Origin: Limnoperna fortunei
Lineage: Eukaryota; Mollusca; Bivalvia; Mytilida; Modiolidae
Direction of reading: 5' to 3'
Assembly: GCA_944474755.1 (NCBI GenBank)
Contig: OX104119.1
Location: 46,773,927 to 46,837,926 of the forward strand
DNA length: 64,000 bases
Shown: piece by piece, positions 21,808 to 34,080 of the stretch
Position numbering within the stretch: position 1 is the first letter of the stretch
Layout of the letters: each line of letters starts with the position of its first letter
Program-made: the position numbers and the translations under genes
Notes under the pieces: model-generated
What the model was told of the DNA's origin: nothing
Databases searched by the model: none
Seen by the model: only the letters and a program-made list of their open reading frames with translations

Positions 21808-21848
21808 TTTTGATTGGCTACATCATACCTTGATGTAGCTAATCAAAA
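21808..21848. repeat. 18 bp hairpin with one mismatch
   Basis: TTTTGATTGGCTACATCA (21808-21825) pairs with 21831-21848 around a 5-base loop, with one mismatch that is a G-U wobble in RNA. It follows the previous hairpin by 37 bases. Both loops are five bases long, so the two look like a designed pair rather than scattered palindromes. Confidence 0.8.
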
Positions 21849-22737
21849 GCTCGCTTTCATTTACGACTTGGGTAGGGGATATCCCGATGTCGATTGGAAA
21901 TAAACTAAACGGATGTGTTGCATTGACCATGTGAAAATCAGTGTATTTTGTACAGTAGTGTTAATAAATAGGCTTTGCTTTTATTGGTATGCTTGAAAAT
22001 ATGTGATAAACAGATTATAACCTTCCTTGTTGACAGACAGATTCTTGAATGATCATTGAAGATAACGATAATTACTGAGAATGTCGAAAATTATCCATAT
22101 TGGGCAAATACGGGAAAAATCTATATTGGCCGAGTTTTACCCATATTGGCTTTATTGTATCAAAATATCGATTTGACAGTTTTCTCCATATTAAAATAGT
22201 AAAGTTAACAAGTAATTATTGTTGCCCAGAACCTTCCTTGGATAGTCTTCTATTGAAAAGATTTAAACAAAATATGCTTAGAAATCATAACTTTAGTGAA
22301 ATCGGAGCACTTTGAAATTTTCTGCAAATAATTTCGGCAATTTAAAAGTAAAATCAGATAGCGGTAAGGTCCTTTAGTACTTGTCCTCAGGTAACCAAGA
22401 CCCCAAGTAATTGTTAAAGGTATTTCTGCAATTTGCGTATGAATTTGATATAATGTATTAAATTTGGGACTTGAGGTAACCCGGGTATACTTCCCATACA
22501 ATAGATAACAAATAGTACATGACACAACATCCATAAACAACGATAATTTAAAATCCTGCGATAAAAAAACAGTTGTAAACTTTTATTTCTGTTAATACAA
22601 CAATTATAGACTTTGGATGAGGTCTTCTCATAAATTAACGGACATTCTGTATGATTGTTTGCGCGCAGCGAAGCTGAGGTTAACAAATAATTCAGGAGGA
22701 CTGAAAACAAAGTCAATAACTGCTTTATTAAATGACT

Positions 22738-23295
22738 TACTATCTCGTGCGCACGACTTACTATCTTATGCGCACGACTTAATATTTCGTGCGCACGACA
22801 ATATTTCGTGCGCACGACTTACTATTTCATGCGCATGACTTACTATCTCGTGCGCACGACTTAATATTTCGTGCGCACGACTTAATATTTCGTGCGCACG
22901 GCTTAATATCTCGTGGGCATGATTTACTATTTCGTGCGCACCACTTAATATCTCGTGCGCACGATTAACTATTTCGTGCGCACCACTTAATATCTCGTGC
23001 GCACGACTTACTATCTCGTGCGCACGACTTACTATCTCGTGCACACGAGTTAATTATTTCGTGCGCACGACTTAGAAAAAAAGATTTTCCACATGACACT
23101 AAAGGGGCATATCTCGTGCGCACGGCTTAATATCTCGTGCGCACGACTTAATATTTCGTGCGCACGACTTAGTATCTCGTGCGCACGATTTACTATTTCG
23201 TGCGCACGACTTAATATCTCGTGCGCACGACTTACTATTTCGTCCGCACGACTTAGAAAAAAAAATTTCCACATGGCACTAAAGGGGCTCCGTAG
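22738..23295. repeat. Right inverted-repeat array of 21 bp palindromic units
   Basis: This array mirrors the left one. Two blocks of TCGTGCGCACGA-type units (22738-23072 and 23112-23251) are each closed by CTTAG, an A-rich run, then TTCCACATG and CACTAAAGGGGC. Inner units are more diverged (for example TTATGCGCACGA and TCATGCGCATGA), while the outer 187 bp match the left end almost perfectly. This gradient suggests that the outer part is the functional terminus. Confidence 0.95.
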
Positions 23296-23299
23296 TTAA

Positions 23300-23830
23300 T
23301 ATTTGGTTTTGTGGCATCAAATATCAAATTTGTTTAAGATCTACATTGTGCTAATAACATATCTATCATACAAATTGGTTTCAAACAAGCATCGCTAAAT
23401 TTAGAATCTAACATTTGTGAAGTAATTATCCATAAGAAAGATTGGGTTTTGGTTGCAAATAGCATGATCCTTTGGGTGTCAACCATCATTTGGTGTAAAT
23501 GGCGTCACACTAAACAATGGTAAAATTCCAGATTAAACATGATTTACCAGGTTACTTGCGATATTGACGTTCTTAATATATAACACAGATTAAAATGTAG
23601 GATAGATAATTTGGCACGTGTTTTAATCTTGATATTGATGAGAAACGGCGTGTTTTTCAAATTATTGGCCTCTGTACACTTTTTCATTCTCCTCATGTCC
23701 TTCATTTATTGGTTTTTCTTTTGTCTCCTATTCAATAAATTGTTGTCTACTAAGCTGATTCTTTTTAATAAACTATTATATTTTGTGATCGAACTACTCA
23801 TCGAACATTTCTGCGTTACAAACACGTGGA
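23300..23830. repeat. Right flank of the integrase element, old paralogous sequence
   Basis: No gene is seen. Phrases here (TATTTGGTTTTGTGGCATCAA, a CTACATTGTGCTAATAA block and ATGTAGGATAGATAATTTGGCACG) have diverged counterparts at 24780-24900 and 25540-25800, and at 40640-40760 and 40870-41060. The target of the integrase element was therefore already a duplicated segment. Confidence 0.5.
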
Positions 23831-24910
23831 TTTAACGTCTTTTCATTTATATTTCTAACCACATAAGGTGTAATAATGTTCCATTTTGCCTACTTTAATA
23901 GATATTGGAACTCGCGACGCTTACGCACTTATTCGCCGGCTAATATTTCCGACATACTAGTATTTAATTAGATTCTATGTAGCAAGGCGGCACAGTAAAT
24001 ATCGCTACGATGTACACAGAAGGTGAATACTGATGAGAATGCCTCATTGTAAAACCATTGTCGTTCATAGTATGGAACGAAGGATTTAATCCAATCACTT
24101 TCACATTCATAAAGAAACAAATTCGACATGTGATTGCTCTTTTGACATCAAAAGGCTTATTTTTTTTCTTTTTGTTTTAATGTGTATAGAAGTATATTTT
24201 GTTCTCACGCTCGGCAAGCAGTGACATAAAGTATTTATTAATTCATTTTTTTATTATTGAAAAAGGCGCGATTTAATATTGCTAATATTAAATACTACAA
24301 GTTTATGAAACAGTTACTCTATGACACAAAAGCGATATTAAAAGCAATCATCAACAAGAAAGGATATGTATAGGTCAAACATTGAATTTAGAAACATTAC
24401 AAAAATAAGGGAATAACCCGAACCCAACAAAAACCCTCTCATGTGCTTCAGACGAGTAAACAGTGCCTGCCTCTTATAAGATACCTGTCGAGTTACTCAT
24501 AACGATAAATGAAGACTGGGTGACGACCATAGAACATCTGAACAGACAACATCAGCCTATATACAACAAACCCTTGAAGCTTAGAAGTCAATAGCACTAA
24601 GTGGTCGAGAAAACAGAAATACCGATCGCAGGACAATGCATTAGATTTCTTGTAGGATATATTTAGATAGATCCGACTGTACCGAGGCTGCGCAGTTAAT
24701 ATCGCTGCTATGTACAAAATGGCTATTAACCGATAAGTCAAGCCTTATTAAAGAAATAAACGTTTTTTACTGCTATTTGCACGTAAGTATTTGCTATTTT
24801 CCCATCGAAAGGACTTGACATTATTTTTAGTTGTTTTAGAAAATGTCTAGAAATCTACCTTATGCTGACAACAGCATGTCATACAAATTTGGTTCTTAAC
24901 GTTACTTCGT

Positions 24911-24972
24911 CTTCCTCCCCAAATAAAAACTCGACGCCACAATAAAACTGAAAAATTGCTGAAAGTGGAGTT
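24911..24972 (+). mobile_element. SINE 3'-end fragment
   Basis: CTTCCTCCCCAAATAAAAAC, then a short diverged stretch and AAAAATTGCTGAAAGTGGAG, match the last 60 bases of the SINE at 28175-28441 in the opposite orientation. The copy is truncated. Confidence 0.7.
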
Positions 24973-25299
24973 GGTTGAACAAGAGTATACGTTTACGTTC
25001 TACAATTGAATTAATTTAATTAAAGAAACCACATAAACAGCTTCATCTACATCATGTTTAGTCTCACACCTCGAATATGACACCAGCGGTCATCTTCGCA
25101 CAAGAATTTACGACAAACGAGACGATTTTAATTTCAAAATTATAAATTTTCCTCACCTATGCAGCTTATCCTGCATAGGGTGTCTATATTTCTCAAATTA
25201 TAAGGTATGCAATAGCTTGCAGCGAGTATACTTATTTTTGCAAACGTTACCTATATCTTCGGGATAAACGTATTAACCAAGGTTACAAGAAAAATACGA

Positions 25300-25515
25300 C
25301 TCGTGGAAGCGGGATATTTGGCATGCTGGTTAAACCCACCATTTCTTTTGAAATGCCTGTACCAAGTCAGGACCATTTCTGTAGTTGCTTTATGCTGGTT
25401 GTTGGTTGATGGTTTGCCGGTTTCTCGGACTATGATTTGTGAATTGTCTTTTTTGAGGGTTTCATCGGTGTTCTGTATTTTGTTATTACCTTCATTTATA
25501 ACACATTTATTATAA
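25300..25515 (+). mobile_element. 3' tail of a probable Penelope-like element, copy 1
   Basis: This block shares an ordered set of phrases (GCGGGAT, CTGGTTAAACC, TTTGAAAT, ACCAAGTCAGGACC, TTGTTGGTT, GTATTTTGTTATTACCTTCATT) with 38060-38272 and 62780-62950. At 38 kb it lies directly downstream of reverse transcriptase sequence, which suggests it is that element's 3' end. The 70-codon ORF here is incidental. Confidence 0.6.
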
Positions 25516-26000
25516 GGAGAAATAGCTTATAACTGAATTTAGCAAGAGTAACCATGTTATAGTTGTACGTTTGATGTACAAGACGTCACACAAATGCTTA
25601 GTAAATTCAATATCAAACTAATTAACCATGTGAAGTGAGAAATAATAAATGACACTAAAACGTGTTGTTATAAGGACGTGCGTTCATAGAGAAAAACAGT
25701 CAATTCAAAATGAAAGTTTGATTATTTAGCACGCGTATTATACATGATTGATCAGAAACAAGGCGTGTGAAGCATTTTCTCTAGATTGGTTTTTTTCATT
25801 ATCAAGTTATTAAGTTAATTTGACATTGAAATATAACAAAATGCAAATTAAAGGAAGATGTTGTAGACAGATTGTCAAATGATGGCTGTATTAACTTTAG
25901 AATTAAACACGATAAAAAGCTTAAAATTACTTAATTTATGCAATTAATTCATTTAACACCTTTATTTTCGTACAATACGTCCGAAAATAACAAGTGCATT

Positions 26001-28170
26001 CATTATCAGATCAGACGTACAGCAAAAAAGAACCAAAAACTCGCAAAAAGTCATGGTCCGCGATAATGGTAAGAACTTCCGTTAGCATTAACGACGCTTT
26101 CTTTCAGTCGTATATAGGGACAAAAAGGGAAATGTTATAGTGAAGTTGTAAGATGGTAGACATTAAAGTATTTTACACAAATTTTGTATCAACAAGTTAA
26201 CATATTGACTGAAAATGCTTCTCGAAACCTATAACAAAGGGCAATGTTACTCCCTAATTCATTCAACGATTTAGTCTGCACAAACACTTTAAATGCAGCA
26301 ACATCTTATCTCTTATAATTTATTCGTTAAATCTTGTTATCTTCCTGTCGCTTTAACCTTAAGTGAAAGTGAATATATGGGCACTGAGCTATTAGAAACA
26401 GAAGGGATGGAAAACAGCATGTTTGTGATGTCATAGGATATACAGCTTTTCAAGCCATGTCTTAAAGTATAAGTTTCAGAAAAATAAAAGTATACTTAGT
26501 TGAAGAGAGGTTAAACATTTCTGATTTTTTTTTGCACTAAGAAAGCAACTCTTGGCGGTCCTATAATAGACGTCCTAAGATTAATAGTTAAATTCCGGAT
26601 CAAACTGATAAATAATCTTATTTTAAAATTAGCATTCATGCTAAATGAAACGTCTGTATCGTGTTGTTATCTGTGCATGATTAAATGTCTAATAGAGCAT
26701 AATGTTAGTTCAAAATTTGAACAATTGAACACGTTTTTTTATTGTTCTTCTCAATTTACTTCGTTTTTGCCGGGTTATTGGTTTTTCATCACATTTACCA
26801 GAAGTTTTGAAATGCGCCCCGAGTAATTACTCTTACTTTTACGGCTCAATATATCAAATGTGGGCGTTTCTTACATTATTTGTAAGGAACATTTAGTAAG
26901 GAAGATTTCAAAATATATGACAATAACGGAAATGTAGGTTTGAAGCCCGAGATTTACAAATGTAAGTAATTTGAAGTGGGATTTTCACTGTATATATCGA
27001 TATACCATAGTAATTTTATATAAGAGGAACAAGAAAACCATTTATTTGAGTTGAATTATGACCGACAATTATGTTTTTTGCCGATACTTTTTGATGGGCG
27101 GAAATGACAAAAGTTGTCGCCCTTTGTTTCCCGCCATTTTGGATCGTTGTTTTAAACAATGTTTATTTTGGAGAAAGTCGAGTGAAAATCGTTAATGACA
27201 TCAACGATTAATGGAATTTTAGGTATGAACAATTAAATAGTGATTCCCAGGCGTCACCCATGTTACATTGTATACATCTGTTGATAGCATAAACTTTAAT
27301 ATTAACACGACACATGTGCCAAGTTGTGGACAGTGTCGGTCGTTGACGCTGTCAAAAAAGGAAAGAACTAATAGAAGTATTTGCTATTTTTGGTCTAAAC
27401 AGGATAAAACACATTGTTTACTTATATTATTGACATAGCTACTTCAGTTTTTCAGTAATGTATTTAGCTTCATGTTCAACCAACAAGCACAACACATTTC
27501 ATTTATTTCATTTTTAAACACTGGGGTCTTAATTGCAATGGAAGCTTTAAACATTCCTTTCAAATATACTGATGATTTGCACATTATTGGTGGTTTCCAA
27601 TTGGTATTTGTCTCCACATTTTCAAAAATGGATTTTTCATGTTAAGACTTGAGGAAGTTCCCAATACTTTTCCACTTTGCACTGGAATCCCCCCAATTTC
27701 ACTTGTGAATAAATTTCAATGAATCCTGTAATTAAATGCCAAACTGATTACAAATACGATGATAATCACTAGTGAGTATTTGTACACTTCAGCAGATGAA
27801 ACTTATATTTTAATACAGGTCAAACCACACATTTTAAACTTTTAGGATTTCTACTGAAAATCTGCCTTGATATTTCCTCTTAAATGTTATGAATTATGAT
27901 ACCGCATGTCATTACCTATCTTTTCATATATAGAAACCCATGGTTTTGCATTAAATTAAAAAGCTGTAGACTTGTGATGTGTTTAAACTAAGCTATTTAT
28001 GGGCGCCACCCCCTCTTTTACTAAACAGGTCATAAATAATGCAAAAAAACATGCTAGCATAGAAAATTGTGGTTAATATTAACTCAATAGCATAGTTCTT
28101 CATGTGTGTACCCCAAAACACTTCTGATTGAAAATGAAAAAATTGTGTATATTTGCTAATGTAACCAAAC
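26001..28170. other. AT-rich sequence, no supported feature
   Basis: I find no convincing coding sequence, structured RNA or repeat boundary here. The short ORF at 26638-26826 has no recognisable motif. Confidence 0.4.
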
Positions 28171-28174
28171 AATA

Positions 28175-28441
28175 TTGTTTTTTTGTTTTTATGGTGTTTA
28201 ACGCCACTTTCAGCAATTTTTCAGCTATATCATTGCGTCCAGTTTTTATTGGGGGAGGAAGCCGGAGTACCCGAAGAAAACCCCCGACCTGCGGTAGGAA
28301 AACTGGCAATCCTTGTCAATTAAGATTGGAGTCGAGTACAAACCTGCCTGCAGTGAGAATCGAACCCGCAATCTCAGTGTTGACAGACCACGTGATCAAT
28401 AGTAGACAAACTACCTTGACCAATCGACCACCGAGGCCCCT
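28175..28441 (-). mobile_element. Full-length tRNA-derived SINE with 11 bp target duplication
   Basis: The 267 bp element is flanked by ACCAAACAATA (28164-28174 and 28442-28452). On the minus strand it starts GGGGCCTCGGTGGTCGATTG. It carries a B-box-like GGGTTCGATTCTC about 60 bases further on, continues into a body with GGATTGCCAGTTTTCCTACC, and ends TTGCTGAAAGTGGCGTTAAA plus an A-rich tail. A and B boxes mark an internal RNA polymerase III promoter. It is the reference copy for the truncated relatives at 6505, 11063, 18695, 24911 and 28740. It may belong to a described molluscan SINE superfamily, which I cannot verify. The 112-codon ORF on the + strand is a by-product. Confidence 0.9.
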
Positions 28442-28739
28442 ACCAAACAATAGGTTTGCTTTGTAACATTTGAAATATATAAAGCAATGAATTTAGAATG
28501 TTAGTAAATTGTCTAGAGTTTGATCTATAACAAAATGCACTCTCAATTATGTAATGCCTAATAGATCTTTAGAATTTTATTATAAGACAATGTTTCTTTA
28601 AATGTTCTGTAATAAGGGGTTTACATTCAAAACTTTCTAATCACACGGCATGTTAGATTATCATACCTCCAATAAGTATTTGAATGTTCTAAAATTATAT
28701 ATGTAATTGGTTCTTTTTCTTTGCAATTTCAGCAGTCTT

Positions 28740-28978
28740 TTCTTTCAGCAGTTTTTCAGTTATATCATGGCTTCCAGTTGTTATTGTAGTAGGAGGCCGG
28801 AGTACCCAAGGAAAACCGCCGACCTGCGGTAGGTAAACTGCAATCCTTGTCAATAAGGGCTGGTTTCAGGTATATCCTTTCCGCAGTGATACTCAAACCC
28901 GCTTTCTTAGTGCTGACAGACCACTTGATCAATAGTAGATGATTAACTACCTTAATCACTCGGTTACCGATGCCCCTT
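28740..28978 (-). mobile_element. Diverged full-length SINE copy
   Basis: It has the same order of blocks as 28175-28441, from the tRNA-like head near 28978 (GGGGCATCGGTAACCGAG) to CTGCTGAAA at 28740, with about one difference in six positions. It lies 0.3 kb from the younger copy in the same orientation. No target duplication is visible. Confidence 0.8.
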
Positions 28979-29299
28979 CAACCACGTTACAACATAAAGA
29001 TAAAGAGGAAAGGTTTTTTCGTAAGAATTAAACATACAAACAAACAAATCAAACCATATTCCGATTTCTAACAATGTTAAAATTACCAGTTGTATATTCC
29101 CACTTTATTCTATTTTAGTCTTACTATAAACCTGTTTCTTTTTTTACGACTGTTTGTTTTGCTGCATTGTCAGTGTATTATCTCCACCAATTTAACCGAT
29201 TACTTATTGATAAGACGGCTAGAGTATCTGAGTTTCACGTATTACTAAACGAACTTTCCCATTCCATGTATGAATCAAGTCCGTTTTGAACAGGTCCTG

Positions 29300-32200
29300 T
29301 CGAATCATCTATTGTGAACTAATGTCAGCGTTTAAGTACAACTAATTTTAGTTTATTTTGCTGCAAACTGTTCAAACGATATAAGATGCACAAGATGACG
29401 ATCAACACAAATATATTAACATTCGGAAAGTAGTAAAAATGCGATTTTAACCAGATATAAATCAGAAGAAAAATGTTTGACTAGAATAGAAACAGCATGC
29501 AAAAAAAATTTTTTAATTAAAACGATTTTAGAAATTTTAAGTTAATTTCATTTAACCAAATGCATTGATGTTGCTCAGAATGCCAAGGTTTTAATTAAAC
29601 TTAATTGTAAGATTGTTATATCAAATTGGATTAAACAAACATCTTCAGTTCATGTTGGCGTAGATCTATCGATTACTTACCATGACATAACTGACAAATA
29701 CGGATTAATTACCAATAATAGAACGTCTATTGTTGATGCGTAATGAAAGCAAAATACACTGAAATATATACAAGTCAAATAAGGCAATAGAAAATTCCCT
29801 AATCCGTAGGGTAGACAAAATAAATAGAAAATGTGTGTCTTTTCAGTGTTTTAAAGACAAAACCGGTTTATGCATCAGTTAGAAACATAAAAAGCCACGC
29901 ATCACTATAAGCATGTCCAGCGTTTTGTTGTAAATTGTATTCAACATTTTTTATTATTGTTTATATTGGTGTGATTAATAATCGGAAACTATATCTTTTT
30001 GTATAACGAATTTTCAAACATTGGTTGTGCGCTATTGACAAGTTTGCTTTAATAGTGTTTGTTTCTACTTTCAGCAATTTTGTCATGGGTCATATATTTT
30101 AATGAAAACATGTTACCGTTAATAGAAAGCCTAGTTATGCTTTGAAAGTTGGAGTCGTGCACGCAGTGGTTGAAATCGGGCTGTATTAACAGTAAATAAA
30201 TCTATATCCGTTTTTTTGTCAAGGAAATATATGGGGGTAATGCATTAAGGATAATGATTTATAACCTTTAAATAATCGAGTAAAAACTTTAATTGCTAAT
30301 TTCAGACTGAAATATGAAATGAATGAAGATGTGTATTTACCTATCAGTGCCTTCCGTTTTTAATTAGCCTTTAGTACTTATTTCATTTGTGCTGTATTCC
30401 TTGATAGTAATCTTTACTTTTTGCAATGAATTGTGCATTTTCATGTTCATATAATTGATTTGCGATAAAATTGTAGTTAAAACAATAGGGGAAAAGTAAG
30501 CCGTAATACAGCTTGAATTTGGATAAATGTTCGCAAACCTTTTGCTAAAAAATAAATTTTGTCACAAAATGCTGAAAAAAAGGGATGCATGTAAGCAAAT
30601 AATCTACATTTTAATTTTAATTCAGAAGGTGTCTTCAAATACGTTCAATACACTTGCAGTGAAAACCAATCTAACTTGTTCAATTTAATTCAAATATGGT
30701 CTATGCAATTTAGAACGTTTGGCTAAATTAGTTCTCTTGCTTACTTGGAATAGGTATAACGGTATTTTTCATTAGGTAAGTACAACAGTGAATACCCATG
30801 CGTCGTTCTGATTGAGTCTCTGGTGGTTAAATTTCGTCTGTTAAACTCCCGCGTGAATTAGGCTTTATAAGAGGTAATTTTTTCAGACCTTGAAGATGAC
30901 ATGTTGGTTAGTTTTTAGAGAACTTAGTATTTTTGTATTCAAAATATTTTTGAATAAGAAATTGCATGTTAACTGAGATCGTCTTGAAACTTATGAAACA
31001 CAACGGATTGATCACAAATATATATGGCATATATTTTTATGTTGAATGAAAGTTTATAAATTTCATAGTCATGATAAATGCTGATCAATGTTAGAAAATT
31101 ATGCAAATTTCAAAATATCAGTTTTGTTGACCAAAACATTAACTACCAAATATTTTTAGGTCGAATGAAAGTGTATAAATTTCTTCGTCCATAAATGCTG
31201 ATCATACAATGTTACCCAATGAAGCAAATTGTTGCTGTTTTCGACTATGGACAACATATTTACTACCATTCTATCAATAGTTCTAATATCTTATTAATAT
31301 CTAATGCGTGATGTAATACTCTTTAGTGACAAAAATAGAGGCATCAGATCAACATATTTTTAGCAGCAAATATCTCTATTAAGATCAATACGCGAATGTT
31401 TTTTTTCTCTTTTTTTCTACTTTTAAAATCCACACAAATTAATTTCTACTGACAGGTGAGAATTTTATTTACGTTATTCGGGTTAATTATCAGACAACTT
31501 AGTTAGCTGTTAGATATAATGTCAAATAGCAATAATAATGCATCACGCGTCTCTACATTCATAATATATGATGGTCCAAATACATGATTAAATAGCGGAT
31601 GTAGCTTCTATAAAATTAGTTGACACGGATTTGGACAAACTAATTACACTACGTACATCATACATTACAATTGTTTAGACACCATTCACCAAGTACATTA
31701 AACCTAACTGAACAAAGGACGAAATTAAGGTCTTTGCCACTAAGGTGGAAAGAACTTATTGCTGTATTTTTATGGTTTTTTTCGCCTTCCTTGGAGGTTT
31801 GCCAAAAATTTCGATGCTCACTGCCATTGATCGGTCATCTCTGGTGATCACATCGCCTACACTGTAAAACTGATCTAAGTGCCGCAACTCGTTAACAATT
31901 TATTTTTCTCGAAAACTGTTGCGAGACTTGAGCCATCATCCATGATTCTACGTAACATATGATGTATTTAAAACTATTAAGGTCAATGGTCAAAAATCAA
32001 GATCAGAGGTCAACTTGTGTCTTATTTAAACAATTCATAACATATATATTAGCAGAAAATCGACTGAGACTAAACTCCTTTCATTAAGACCTTCATTAAA
32101 ATCTTTTCCACTATAGTAGAAAGGCTTTGTTTTTCTCGTGATGATTATTTTCTATTTTTCCGCGGAAGTTCGCCAGAAATGTCGTGGCATATCATTTTGA

Positions 32201-33800
32201 TACTTGGTACTATTAATCGATCATACCGGGATGAAATGAGTCAAGCTTTTAAGTGACAGAGTTATGTCTCCAAATAGAAAAACTCTTGTCAGCAGATAAA
32301 TTATGATATCGTTACCGAATCTCCAAATCTGAAGTGTATACACTGAGCATGATATAACATTCATTTTTTTTTACTTCATGTTTACGCTTGTTTGACGAAA
32401 AGTGTCGTAAATCGTAAAAATTATTTTCTCGGAAACCGTACATCCTAAAGACTCGGGACCACTACCATAGATCTAAGTAACATTTGTTACTAATCTGATA
32501 CTAGATGGCGCTCTATCTTCTATATTTATATTTATTATAATTTTAAAGCTGAAACTTACAGTTGACTTAAATCTCTTAGAAACCATAATTTTAATGATAC
32601 TGATAATGCTGATCTGTTTGTATACCATTCCAAATCATTTTGAAACATCGGACTTGTGTCTAGATCATTTAACGGTGTTGCGCACAACATTAATGTTGTT
32701 TAAATATTCCATTGGATTATCGTTATTCCTTAGTAGCATGCTTTTATGTATGTTATTCTACCCGAAACGTATTATTGTTGCATATAAGTCGCAACCATGT
32801 TTGTCTTCAACTTTCAATATCATTAAACACATTTTAGTTGGGTCCTTCTGTAGGATCTAAAAACAACTATTTTAATGTCCTTAATTACGTAGAGTTTTGG
32901 GAAAATACTTTGTGATCCTTAATTGCAGAAAAATGAGCGAGAGCTACATTGTGTGTTTATGAGGGTAAGATTACAACGGCTTTAAACAAAAAGTAGTTGT
33001 AAGATGTATCTCCTTTTTCTCTTTCTTTTAAAAAGTTCGCAAATTAATTTCTACTGTCAGGTGAATTATTAAGCTATTAGACCTTCAATTAGCAGGAAAA
33101 ATAGTTATCTGCTAGATATGTTGGCTATTTAGAATTAAGGTTAACGTCTACTAAATAGCCAATCAGTTGATGCCTTAGTCAAAAGTAGTGCTTAAAAAAC
33201 AAAGTAGTTCTATTTTCACTTTGCATAAAAAATGAAATTTTTAATGAACCTGTTTAAAATTAAGCTTATATGATGCACATATATTTTAGAAGTGAAATGA
33301 ATCCAAATTTATTAATTTCAAGTATCAGATTTTGTACGAAACTTCACAAACTAGCACCTTTCTATATATCGGACAACTGAAACTAGCTCTATTTGTGGCG
33401 TCATTTTGCAAACTTTACAGAACATGCTAATCAGACTTTAAATTTGTTGCATTGATAAGAAATTGTTTAGCAAAAACACGGTATTTTGAGAAAATAAGGT
33501 TGTCACTAATAGTGAACTTACGGTAAATGCAGTATTCTATGAAATGGTATAATGGTCAGCTATGTTGATAGGTTATCCTATAAACGTCAAATGACAGTAA
33601 TGATCAAACTAATACATCACGTGTTTCTACATTCATAAAACATAATGGTTCAAATACATGCTTTAATGAGCAGATGCAACTTCTATGCCATTAAATGACA
33701 TGGAAGTTGGACAAACTAATTACACTTCGAACATCATTGATATTTAAATACTGTTAAGTTCATTAAACTTAACTGATAAAAAGGCATCATTAAGGTCTTT
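29300..33800. repeat. Segmental duplication C, copy 1
   Basis: It is collinear with 42130-46900. Landmarks are ATCAACACAAATATAT with ACATTCGGAAA (29400, 42210), ATAAGCATGTCCAGC (29908, 44240), AATCGGGCTGTATT (30174, 44496), AAATGCTGATCA (31075, 44850), TTTAGCAGCAAAT (31361, 45155) and AACCGTACATCCT (32440, 46232). There are no protein-coding features. A degenerate SINE-like stretch lies at about 30067-30160. The copies differ by several indels, including the retroposon at 45699-46215. Confidence 0.75.
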
Positions 33801-34080
33801 CCCACCACAATGGAAATATTTTTTTGTTACGATTATGTGTTTTCTTCCGCGGAATTTTCCCAAAAAGTGTCGCGGCTATCATTTCGATGCTTTGTGCCAT
33901 TACACTTGCCTTACCATGAGTCACCCTGTGAAACTTATCTAAATGTCGCAGCTCGTAAACAAGTGTTTCTCAAAAAATGTTCTTGAAACTTGGGTCCAAC
34001 ACCATTTATCCTAAGTAAGTATGTTTTATTTGAAAATGTCAGGGTCAAAGGTAAACCTTAATGGTCAGAGGTCTTTTTAG
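31480..34080. repeat. Dispersed non-coding module, two copies in tandem
   Basis: A module of about 0.5-1 kb occurs here twice (about 31480-32010 and 33060-34080). It recurs at about 45250-45690, 46620-47200, 48890-49440 and 55290-55620. Each copy runs from an ATTAGCAG/TTAGCAGA block through ACATCACGTGT (or ACGCGT), a GCAGATGTAGCTTCT block and a CATTAAACTTAACTGA block, to an AAGGTCTTT block followed by ATTTCGATGC. It has no ORF and could be an old non-autonomous transposon. I could not define its termini. Confidence 0.6.

Larger units (their letters stand above)
18063..23295 (+). mobile_element. Integrase-encoding DNA transposon with palindrome-array inverted repeats
   Basis: This 5,233 bp segment is bounded on both sides by TTAA (18059-18062 and 23296-23299). 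Its ends are inverted copies beginning YTACGGAGCCCCTTTAGTG, and the mirror identity extends about 187 bp with only a few mismatches (18063-18250 against 23295-23109). Each end is an array of 21 bp units built on TCGTGCGCACGA. The interior encodes an rve-type integrase with exons on the + strand. The organisation (long inverted repeats, an integrase gene, possible 4 bp target duplication) is that of a cut-and-paste element. TTAA could be coincidental in AT-rich DNA. The integrase resembles the retrovirus-like 'integrase core' proteins of animals more than piggyBac, so family assignment stays open. Confidence 0.75.
23831..26000. repeat. Segmental duplication E, copy 1
   Basis: The segment is collinear with 38745-41300. 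Shared landmarks in order are a TTTCATTTATAT block at 23843, a GCCGGC/CGGCC-type block near 23940, an AATAACCCGAACCCAACAA block at 24411, the TGTACACAA-type block near 24710 and the AAATGACACT block near 25650. Identity is moderate with many indels, so the duplication is old. No coding sequence is recognised. Confidence 0.7.

Noticed and set aside
18063..23295. CRISPR-like array
   Set aside because: The palindromic repeats are spaced by near-identical 9 bp linkers, not unique spacers, and the genome is eukaryotic.
18059..23299. piggyBac assignment from the TTAA borders
   Set aside because: The internal protein is an rve-type D-D-E integrase, not a piggyBac DDD transposase, and TTAA is common in this AT-rich DNA.
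28128..28466. 112-codon ORF on the + strand, and the 69-codon ORF at 18663-18872
   Set aside because: Both are translations of the SINE on its antisense strand. The shared residues (IGGGSRSTRR) come from the repeat.
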